9,275 nt of DNA from a bacterium (GTDB lineage Bacteria; Patescibacteriota; UBA1384; XYA2-FULL-43-10; 1-14-0-10-43-13), in the NCBI GenBank assembly GCA_030649445.1, contig JAUSKR010000037.1, forward strand, positions 1 through 9,275, read 5' to 3'. The notes under the pieces are model-generated. The model did not search any database and had not been told where the DNA came from. It saw nothing but the letters and a program-made list of their open reading frames with translations. The position numbers and the translations under genes were made by a program. Shown piece after piece: positions 1 to 5,149 of the stretch. Within the stretch, counting starts at the first letter, position 1. Each line of letters begins with the position of its first letter.

Positions 1-255
1 AAAAAAGAGACTAATCTAAAAGAGGTTGAAATAGTTTTTAGAGAAGCCGAAGAGGGTGATTATGCTGGAATTTTAGCAACAACTGACGAGCCAGTCGTCT
101 CAAGTGACCTAATTGGTAATAAAAATTCAGCAATTGTTGATTTGTCATTAACCCAATTAATTGATGGTGATCTTGTAAAAATCATCGCTTGGTATGATAA
201 TGAATGGGGCTATTCGGAAAGATTAGTTGATTTAGCAGAATTTATTAGTAAGTAA
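1..255 (+). CDS. gap: Glyceraldehyde-3-phosphate dehydrogenase, C-terminal part
   Basis: The open frame enters from the window edge and ends at a TAA, giving 84 residues of the C-terminal end of type I GAPDH. This glycolytic enzyme oxidises and phosphorylates glyceraldehyde 3-phosphate with NAD(P)+. Visible family signatures are EPVVSSDLIG, then SAIVDLSL, and the nearly invariant WYDNEWGYS near the end, whose Asn contacts the nicotinamide. The ending (LVDLAEFI plus a short tail) is typical, so the C-terminus looks complete. The catalytic Cys and the Rossmann domain lie upstream of the window. The next gene starts 20 bases after the stop on the same strand with no terminator between, so the two are probably co-transcribed. 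Codon use is AT-rich, unlike the GC-rich genes at 6423-7680. Confidence 0.95.
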   Translation, partial: KKETNLKEVEIVFREAEEGDYAGILATTDEPVVSSDLIGNKNSAIVDLSLTQLIDGDLVKIIAWYDNEWGYSERLVDLAEFISK

Positions 256-275
256 GACATAGCGAGAGGAGAAAA

Positions 276-644
276 ATGGGAATTAAGGAAGTTCTTAAAG
301 GTGCGATCGAAGGGACTGGTGAGGTGACAGAAGCTGTAATCGGTGCGGTAAAAGGAATAGTCAAAGAGGGCACGGAGGATGTTTCCGATGTTTTTGGCGC
401 GGTCATCGATCTCGGTAAAGATGGTGTCATCGATGTGACAGAAGGTGTCAAAGATGTTTATGTTGGTGCAGTCAAAGCCTTGACCGAGTCTGGCAAGACA
501 ACGGAGGAAGCAATCGAAGAAGTCTCGACAAAGGCGGCTGGCGCCATCTCCCAGATTTCTGAGGATTCGATGGAAACTATCGGATCAGCGGCCAAAAAAG
601 GTATCGAAGAAGCCAAAGGCGTGCTGAAAAAACCACTCGAATAA
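276..644 (+). CDS. Small acidic amphipathic-helix protein of unknown function
   Basis: This 122-residue protein has an ATG preceded by a good Shine-Dalgarno sequence (AGAGGAG, about 265-271). I do not recognise a family. The sequence is rich in Gly, Ala, Val, Glu and Lys, with no Cys and no Trp. It reads as a run of amphipathic helical segments with loosely recurring blocks such as GAIEGTGEV, GAVKGIVKEG, GAVIDLGKDG and GAVKALTESG, spaced about 18-20 residues. There is no signal peptide and no transmembrane segment. The pattern recalls LEA-like, apolipoprotein-like or phasin-like proteins that bind surfaces or lipid, but that is analogy only. It follows gap directly and is probably in the same transcript, which ends at the hairpin near 702-736. 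The codon pattern is somewhat richer in G/C than gap but not as extreme as the GC-rich insert. Confidence 0.8.
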   Translation: MGIKEVLKGAIEGTGEVTEAVIGAVKGIVKEGTEDVSDVFGAVIDLGKDGVIDVTEGVKDVYVGAVKALTESGKTTEEAIEEVSTKAAGAISQISEDSMETIGSAAKKGIEEAKGVLKKPLE

Positions 645-650
645 GAGGAA

Positions 651-690
651 AATTGGGGACGTTTCTCCTAGGAGAGAAGCGTCCCCAATT
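651..690. repeat. Palindromic repeat, GGGGACG family, copy 1
   Basis: This is a 40-base near-perfect palindrome: AATTGGGGACG, an arm of TTCTC type, a short centre, then the complement ending CGTCCCCAATT. It starts six bases after the stop of the small helical protein. Closely related palindromes occur inside two genes of this window, at 3103-3135 and in degenerate form at 3919-3943. This is therefore a dispersed element and not only a local terminator, although the hairpin could stabilise the mRNA 3' end. Confidence 0.85.
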
Positions 691-701
691 TGTCGAAAAA
701 C

Positions 702-736
702 AAAAAAACACTTCGCAGAATTGCAGAGTGTTTTTA
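702..736. terminator. Bidirectional intrinsic terminator between convergent genes
   Basis: An A-tract (702-708) leads into the stem AAACACT (706-712), paired with AGTGTTT (727-733). A second short stem, GCA/TGC, lies inside, and a T-run follows (731-735). The A-tract on one side and T-tract on the other allow termination in both directions. It serves the gap plus small-protein transcript on the plus strand and the hydrogenase/ABC operon that ends at 784 on the minus strand. Confidence 0.75.
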
Positions 737-742
737 TGTTTA

Positions 743-771
743 AGATCCCGTATCAAGTGCGGGATGACAAC
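743..771. repeat. Partial GTCATCCCG-type dispersed repeat
   Basis: On the minus strand this reads TGTCATCCCGCACTTG followed by ATACGGGATC. It is a short hairpin (ATCCCG at 745-750, CGGGAT at 760-765) of the kind widely dispersed in bacterial genomes and usually starting TGTCAT. It lies between the terminator and the permease stop. A much longer relative is embedded in the large-subunit gene at 2808-2920. Confidence 0.6.
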
Positions 772-783
772 AATCAAATGTTG

Positions 784-1578
784 TCAGATATCTTTTTTAT
801 TAAAAATCACTATAGCACTGGTCAACCCGAGGGCGAAGATTAGGAAGAGAGCTCCGGCGTGTGTCCAGTTGATATTACCTGTTTTGAGGAGTTGTTCGGG
901 ATTGTAGAGATAAAAAATTGAAATTTTGTCGAGGTGCTGGATTTTTTCAACGATCCTTGTTAGTGAAGAAAAAACGTAGGAGCCCAAGACAAAGCCGAAG
1001 GTCAGCAGGACGACGCTCAACTTTGTCCGCAACATCGACGAAAGAAAAATGGCAATGCCATAGAGTGCCCAGAGAAAGAGAACGGCGACAAGAGTGAAAG
1101 CGGCTAATCCCCTGATGTGAAAAGGCGCGTTAAAAATTTTGCCGAAGATGAACATCGACAGCGAGACAAGGAAGACAATCAGAGCTGAATATTTTGCCGC
1201 CACGATTGCCTCAGCTAAAACCAACTTTAACCGAGAAACCGGTTGTGATAGATTGAAATCAGCGGTCCGCTTTTCAATAGTCCCGGCAATTGCCGAGCCG
1301 GCAGCTGAGCCAATATAGAAAATTATTATAATTACAAAGAACATACTGAGATACTCCATCGCCATATAACCCTCGATGGTGCTATATGTTTCGATGCCGG
1401 AGGAGCTAAAAAATTTGGCCAGTTCTTTGGGATATGACGCCATCAAGGCCTGCAGATCCATCTTCTGAATCGTCGGAAAGATACTGATCATCAGCAGGGC
1501 ATAGGCGATAAGAGCGCCAGCATAGATCATAACGCTTCTAAATTGTTCCCGTAATCGTTGGTAAATAATATTAATCAT
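784..1578 (-). CDS. ABC-2 type exporter permease
   Basis: This 264-residue integral membrane protein looks like the transmembrane partner of the ATPase encoded just upstream. About six hydrophobic segments can be read, near residues 17-35, 74-98, 130-147, 156-178, 185-205 and 240-258. The segment GTIEKRTADF followed by NLSQPVSR, between helices 2 and 3, is typical of the ABC-2 permeases that accompany BcrA/NatA-like ATPases. The start ATG overlaps the end of the ATPase gene by 8 nt (ATGATTAA), so translation is probably coupled. It is the last gene of the minus-strand operon and is followed by the terminator at 702-736. The substrate cannot be told from sequence; peptides, lipids or ions are all possible in this family. 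Confidence 0.88.
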   Translation of the reverse strand: MINIIYQRLREQFRSVMIYAGALIAYALLMISIFPTIQKMDLQALMASYPKELAKFFSSSGIETYSTIEGYMAMEYLSMFFVIIIIFYIGSAAGSAIAGTIEKRTADFNLSQPVSRLKLVLAEAIVAAKYSALIVFLVSLSMFIFGKIFNAPFHIRGLAAFTLVAVLFLWALYGIAIFLSSMLRTKLSVVLLTFGFVLGSYVFSSLTRIVEKIQHLDKISIFYLYNPEQLLKTGNINWTHAGALFLIFALGLTSAIVIFNKKDI

Positions 1579-2458
1579 TTTTATAGAACCTCATAAATAT
1601 TTCCTCAAGTGATGGCTCTGAAATCTGGATGTCATCAATTTTATATTTCGCCAATGCCTTAAATATCGGGCCGTTTTTGCCGGCGGTAGTCAGATGATAG
1701 CCGGAGGTTGTCCTCTCGATCTTCGTCACGCCGGGAATTTTCAGATCAGAAAGGGGGATAGACTCAGCTGTTTCAAGAACAACATCACGGATGTTTTTTT
1801 GCTTGAAGTCGTCGATGTCTTCGATTTTAATTAATTTACCGTTTTTTATGATGCCGACGCGGTCGCAAATTTTCTGAGCTTCTTCGAGAATATGGGTCGA
1901 GAGAAAGGTCGTCGTCCCCCACTTTTTTGTTTCTGCGATAATATTGTAGAACTGTTGCTGGTTGAGAGGGTCAAGACCGCTGGTCGGTTCGTCGAGAATC
2001 AAAAGCTTCGGTTTGTGCATTACAGCCAGGACAATGCCCAATTTTTGTTTATTGCCTTTGGAATATTCGCTGACTTTCTTGTTCAAGTCGAGTCCAAGCT
2101 TATCGACTAAATGTCCGACGTATTTTTTGTCGATTTCTTTTTTGAAACCCTGATAATACGCCAGCGTATCTTTACCGGTCATTGTCTCGTTCAAAAATAT
2201 CTCGCCGGGCAAATAACCAATATTTTTTTTGATTTGGACTGTATCTATATGAGCGTCTAATCCAAAAACTGCCGCAGAGCCTGAAGTTGGACGGATAAAA
2301 TCAAGTAAGAGCCGGATTGTTGTCGATTTGCCAGCGCCGTTCGGGCCGATAAAACCAAAAATCTCGCCCTCTTTTATCTCCAAATTCAAATCCTTGACGC
2401 CCAAAACCTTGCCGCGGAGATAGTATTTAGTCAGTTTTTTAGTTTCGATGATATTCAT
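1571..2458 (-). CDS. ABC transporter ATP-binding protein, BcrA/NatA-like
   Basis: This 295-residue protein has a complete nucleotide-binding domain. Walker A is GPNGAGKST (residues 38-46). The signature motif is in the variant form SKGNKQK (133-139) common in bacitracin-type exporters. Walker B plus D-loop is LLILDEPTSGLDP (152-164), and the H-loop His is H189 in STHILEE. A C-terminal extension of about 80 residues is also normal for this subfamily. I choose the ATG at 2458. A TTG one codon upstream is possible, but the ATG shares one base with the TGA of the preceding gene (TGATG), a classic coupling overlap, and no Shine-Dalgarno is seen. It pairs with the permease downstream to form a homodimeric ATPase exporter in the cell membrane. 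Its presence in a hydrogenase-like operon is not typical. Confidence 0.93.
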   Translation of the reverse strand: MNIIETKKLTKYYLRGKVLGVKDLNLEIKEGEIFGFIGPNGAGKSTTIRLLLDFIRPTSGSAAVFGLDAHIDTVQIKKNIGYLPGEIFLNETMTGKDTLAYYQGFKKEIDKKYVGHLVDKLGLDLNKKVSEYSKGNKQKLGIVLAVMHKPKLLILDEPTSGLDPLNQQQFYNIIAETKKWGTTTFLSTHILEEAQKICDRVGIIKNGKLIKIEDIDDFKQKNIRDVVLETAESIPLSDLKIPGVTKIERTTSGYHLTTAGKNGPIFKALAKYKIDDIQISEPSLEEIFMRFYKND

Positions 2459-3552
2459 CAAGGGTTATTTAATGCGTCGATTTCATACTTTAGTATAATC
2501 CCATCTTTGTCTAATTCGCAAGAGTGGACGACGATCCCTGACGCTGATTCGACTGCCGACGAACCAGATGAAAATTTCCGGGGTGGGATGACATGTTCAT
2601 CTTTGATACCTGCTTTAGCGGAATGGCTCAGGATTTCAATTGAAAGTATGACAAAGTAATAAATTTCAATTGCCTTGGCTAAAATTAGTGCGGTCGGATT
2701 TTCTATTTTTTTCTCTATTTTCAATTCACTCAATATTTTTTTGGTTTTTTCGTCAAAATGCGATTGGTTGAGATTATAGCGGGCGAGCGCTCCAACGACA
2801 ATCGCTTTGTCATCCTCGGGTTCGGCGGTGTGGCTTGAGAGTGAAGCCCGGGGATCCATACGACGTTTCATGGATTCCCTCCGGAGTTTATCCCGTACCC
2901 TGATACAGGGCGGGAATGACTGCTCATGAGCAAATTCAAGAAATTTATCTTCCGTGTAGAGTTCGCCTTTGCTGGTCCAGATCTCGCCGTCATAACAAGC
3001 ATATTCTTTGTCCATGTGAAGCGCGGCAAAATCTGGTTGTAATTTCGAGACAGGCAGATCAAAACTTGAAAACAAGCGAAGGGTTTCAGCGGCGAGCATA
3101 TCTGGGGACGCTTCTCTTTGGAGAGAAACGTCCCCGTCTAGATGTGTTGGATATGATTTAAATCCTCCAACCACAGAGGTGATCGGATGAATAGCGCGTC
3201 CACCAACTGAAATTAAGATTTGGTCAGTAAATTTTTGAAGCTTGGTTGCATTCTTATATAAATCGGGATGATTTTTTGATAATTCGCTAGCAGAATCGAG
3301 TCCGAGAAAATCGGGTAAAACATCAAAGTATAAATCAAAAGTATGATTTTTTATGATTTCTGCCGCCAATATTAGTTCACGCAATTTCTTTGTCTGGCTT
3401 GAAACTTCAATTCTACAGGCCGACTCAATCGCTTTGGCGGCAGCGATATTATGAGCGACGCTGTTGTCACAATCAATTCTGGCCGCCATAATCGGTGCTT
3501 GCCAATACGGTCGGCCAATTAAATTTGTTGCGATTAATTTATTGTTTTGCAT
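2458..3552 (-). CDS. [NiFe]-hydrogenase large-subunit homologue, group 3b-like (HydA alpha), lacking the metal-site ligands
   Basis: This 364-residue protein aligns by eye with sulfhydrogenase alpha subunits. Matching parts include ARIDCDNSVAH (24-34), LYFDVLPDFLG (74-84), GGRAIHP and VVGGFKSYP (117-135), VVGALARYNLN (252-262), and the GIVVHSCELDKDG strand near 339-351. The fold is conserved but the nickel site is not. In the first motif (normally R-I-C-x-x-C-x-x-A-H, same spacing) the two Cys positions are D27 and N30, with a lone Cys at 28. The E-A-P-R-G stretch is E335-S-A-S-G339, so the active-site Arg is gone. The protein starts about 45 residues late, losing the I-A-R-V-E-G strand with the proton-path Glu, and ends about 60 residues early, losing D-P-C-x-x-C. 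Two in-frame repeat insertions occupy roughly residues 137-151 and 212-248. The start overlaps delta by 14 nt. H2 chemistry is therefore unlikely; a structural or electron-transfer role, or decay, is inferred. Confidence 0.85.
   Translation of the reverse strand: MQNNKLIATNLIGRPYWQAPIMAARIDCDNSVAHNIAAAKAIESACRIEVSSQTKKLRELILAAEIIKNHTFDLYFDVLPDFLGLDSASELSKNHPDLYKNATKLQKFTDQILISVGGRAIHPITSVVGGFKSYPTHLDGDVSLQREASPDMLAAETLRLFSSFDLPVSKLQPDFAALHMDKEYACYDGEIWTSKGELYTEDKFLEFAHEQSFPPCIRVRDKLRRESMKRRMDPRASLSSHTAEPEDDKAIVVGALARYNLNQSHFDEKTKKILSELKIEKKIENPTALILAKAIEIYYFVILSIEILSHSAKAGIKDEHVIPPRKFSSGSSAVESASGIVVHSCELDKDGIILKYEIDALNNP
2808..2920. repeat. Long TGTCAT-type palindromic repeat inside the alpha-subunit gene
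   Basis: This element begins TGTCATCCTCGGG and ends GGGCGGGAATGAC. Internal inverted segments include GGATCCAT versus ATGGATTCC, the CTCCGGAG palindrome, and ATCCCGTACCCTG followed by a GGGCGGGAAT arm. It is the familiar dispersed type with TGTCAT ends. It lies wholly within the large-subunit frame and encodes roughly residues 212-248, a basic stretch rich in Arg, Pro and Ser. The residues on either side (EFAHEQ and IVVGALARYNLN) resume the normal family alignment. Confidence 0.75.
3103..3135. repeat. GGGGACG palindrome, copy 2, inside the alpha-subunit gene
   Basis: The sequence TGGGGACGCTTCTC, a short centre, then GAGAAACGTCCCC matches copy 1 at 651-690 nearly base for base. It is translated in frame on the minus strand as part of HLDGDVSLQREASPD (residues 137-151), between family-like GGFKSYP and the helix MLAAETLRLF. 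Confidence 0.85.
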
Positions 3553-4234
3553 CGAGATTTCCGAATATAGACATTATTTTTTTTGCTTCAAACTCCGGAA
3601 TAATTGGTTTTAAAATCTCGGTCATTTTTCTAATGTTGGCGTCCGGTTTCAGTCCGCGGCAACCGAGGCAGGCTTCGCCATTATTGACGCAAATTGAATT
3701 GCACCCCATCCGGGTGATCGGACCGAGACAGAGTTTATTTTTCTTTATTAAACAGACATTTTCGTTTTGGCGGCATTCAAAACAAACCGCCAGATCGGGC
3801 AAACAGAAAATCTTACCCCAATATAAATCCATCAGGCAGCGTGTCAATTCGGCTTGATCGGGTGGACAGCCGGGGACGATGTAATCGACACGGACAATTT
3901 CCGACAATAATTTTCGGGCGCGCTTCTCTTTGGGGAGAAGCGTCACCATTTCGTCATAAACGCCACCAATGTGGGCGCAAGAACCGAGAGCGACGACAAT
4001 TTTAGCCTGGCGCCGGATCAATTTGGCTGATCCGATTTGTTTTTCGGTCAGGGGATGACCCTCGATGATTACGATGTCATACTTTTTCTCAATTTTGTTC
4101 GGCAAGAAACGCTCGATCTCATAAAAGTTTTGCAACCCTGAATATCGGTTTGTATTTTCATTCAGCACTTCCAAACATCCGCCGCAAGACGTGAGACTAA
4201 AAGTCGCTAGGGATTTTTTGGGATTGATTGGCAT
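3539..4234 (-). CDS. [NiFe]-hydrogenase small subunit, sulfhydrogenase delta-like
   Basis: This 231-residue protein carries three 4Fe-4S clusters in group 3 hydrogenases, linking the large subunit to the flavin/ferredoxin subunits. All expected ligands are visible. For the proximal cluster these are C17-x2-C20 in TSCGGC, C86 in GSCAHIGG and C123 in PGCPPD. A second set is C151-x2-C154, C161 and C169. A third is C178-x3-C182-x6-C189-x2-C192 in GPITRMGCNSIC. There is no twin-arginine signal, so it is cytoplasmic, as in group 3. A palindromic repeat contributes VTLLPKEKRAR around residues 97-107, in a loop between the GSCA and PGCPP motifs where family members vary. It follows gamma by 4 nt and overlaps alpha by 14 nt, with no clear Shine-Dalgarno, so it is probably translationally coupled. 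Intact clusters next to a ligand-free alpha subunit are the notable point. Confidence 0.92.
   Translation of the reverse strand: MPINPKKSLATFSLTSCGGCLEVLNENTNRYSGLQNFYEIERFLPNKIEKKYDIVIIEGHPLTEKQIGSAKLIRRQAKIVVALGSCAHIGGVYDEMVTLLPKEKRARKLLSEIVRVDYIVPGCPPDQAELTRCLMDLYWGKIFCLPDLAVCFECRQNENVCLIKKNKLCLGPITRMGCNSICVNNGEACLGCRGLKPDANIRKMTEILKPIIPEFEAKKIMSIFGNLDAKQ
3919..3943. repeat. Degenerate GGGGACG-family palindrome inside the delta gene
   Basis: The arms CGCTTCTC (3921-3928) and GAGAAGCG (3935-3942) flank a short centre. This is the core of the element at 651-690 and 3103-3135, but the outer GGGGA/TCCCC arms are mostly lost. It is read in frame as part of TLLPKEKRAR in the small subunit, so it is probably an older insertion of the same family. 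Confidence 0.7.
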
Positions 4235-4238
4235 AATT

Positions 4239-5033
4239 TTATTTATTTAATTCATCTTTAATTTGATCGTATCGAAAGACCGGACCGTCGTGGCAGACTA
4301 AATATTTGCCGCAACTACAATGCTGGCACAGGCCAATGCCACACTCCATCCGACGCTCGAGTGAAACATAAATTTGCTTACTGAGAATCCCCTTTCTATT
4401 TAAAGCTTCAACGCAATGCGGATACATTAATTCTGGTCCACACATCAAAACGAGGGATTTCTGATGATTGAGTCTAGTTTTTTCTATTAGATCCGTAATC
4501 ATGCCTCGTTCAGCCCTAGAATTACTGTCAATATGTTCAACAGCGACGCTGACCTTAAATTTCTTCTGCCAACGCTGTAAATCTGCTTTAAACAAAACGT
4601 CCTCAGGTTTTTTAAAGCCGGAAAATATTCTGACTTTGCTAAAATAGATTTTATCTTCTAGGTCGAACACAACCGACCGGAGCGACGCAAAGCCGATGCC
4701 GCCAGCGATAATAATTAAGTCGTGGCGGAACAATTTATTGGTTGGCCAGCCGTTGCCATATGGTCCGCGGAGGTTGATTTTGTCGCCGGGCAGAAGCTTG
4801 AGAAATGCGTCAGAAGTGTTGCCAACGGCGCGGACACAAAGCTCGAATTCTTTTTTATCTGCCGGATTTGAACATGGAGCAAGAGTGATATTGCCAAAGT
4901 GGGGCATCGTCACTTCGACGAACTGGCCGGGCTTGAAATCAAGCCGGCCTTTTATCTGAAATAATGCGACATCATCTGTCAGCATTTCTTTGTCGATAAT
5001 CTCGTATTCAGTTGTGGTGAATTCCTGTTGCAT
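4239..5033 (-). CDS. Sulfhydrogenase gamma-like subunit: FAD/NAD(P)-binding reductase with 2Fe-2S
   Basis: This 264-residue protein of the ferredoxin-NADP reductase fold passes electrons between NAD(P)H and the iron-sulfur subunits, like HydG/AsrB or PyrK. The FAD domain shows KPGQFVEVTMP (34-44), APCSNP (52-57) and LRGPYGNGWP (88-97). The nucleotide domain shows IIIAGGIGFASLRS (from 107) and MCGPELMY near residue 205. The C-terminal 2Fe-2S ligands are C231, C236, C239 and C247 in the ECGIGLCQHC stretch that ends CHDGPVF. Length and motif order match the family, and it is the only subunit of the four without an embedded repeat. It starts about 100 nt after the beta stop, a gap filled by a repeat. 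The ATG has no obvious Shine-Dalgarno. Confidence 0.93.
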   Translation of the reverse strand: MQQEFTTTEYEIIDKEMLTDDVALFQIKGRLDFKPGQFVEVTMPHFGNITLAPCSNPADKKEFELCVRAVGNTSDAFLKLLPGDKINLRGPYGNGWPTNKLFRHDLIIIAGGIGFASLRSVVFDLEDKIYFSKVRIFSGFKKPEDVLFKADLQRWQKKFKVSVAVEHIDSNSRAERGMITDLIEKTRLNHQKSLVLMCGPELMYPHCVEALNRKGILSKQIYVSLERRMECGIGLCQHCSCGKYLVCHDGPVFRYDQIKDELNK

Positions 5034-5050
5034 AATTCATGGTTTTTTAT

Positions 5051-5149
5051 TGTCATTTCGACCCCTCGGTGCATCGAGGTTGGAGAAATCTTTTTCAAAA
5101 ATGTCTCTGAAAGATCTCTCGACTCCGTTTCACTTCGCTCGAGATGACA
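5051..5149. repeat. TGTCATTTCGA-type repeat spanning the beta-gene stop and the beta-gamma gap
   Basis: The element begins TGTCATTTCGACCCC and ends CGCTCGAGATGACA, the mirror-image ends of a common dispersed bacterial repeat. Its right end lies within the 3' end of the beta-subunit gene. On the minus strand TTGTCATCTCGAGCG is read as L-S-S-R-A-K and then TGA, so the element provides the last codons and stop of beta. The rest fills the space before gamma. It may act as a processing or stability hairpin within the operon mRNA. Confidence 0.8.

Noticed and set aside
2455..2462. Readthrough or recoding (selenocysteine) of the TGA ending alpha
   Set aside because: The next in-frame codon is also TGA, the ABC ATPase start overlaps the stop, and no large-subunit C-terminal sequence follows.
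3460..3485. A frameshift or sequencing error explaining the missing Cys residues in the alpha first motif
   Set aside because: The R-to-H spacing of the motif is exactly that of the family, and flanking residues align on both sides in the same frame. Substitutions fit better than an indel.
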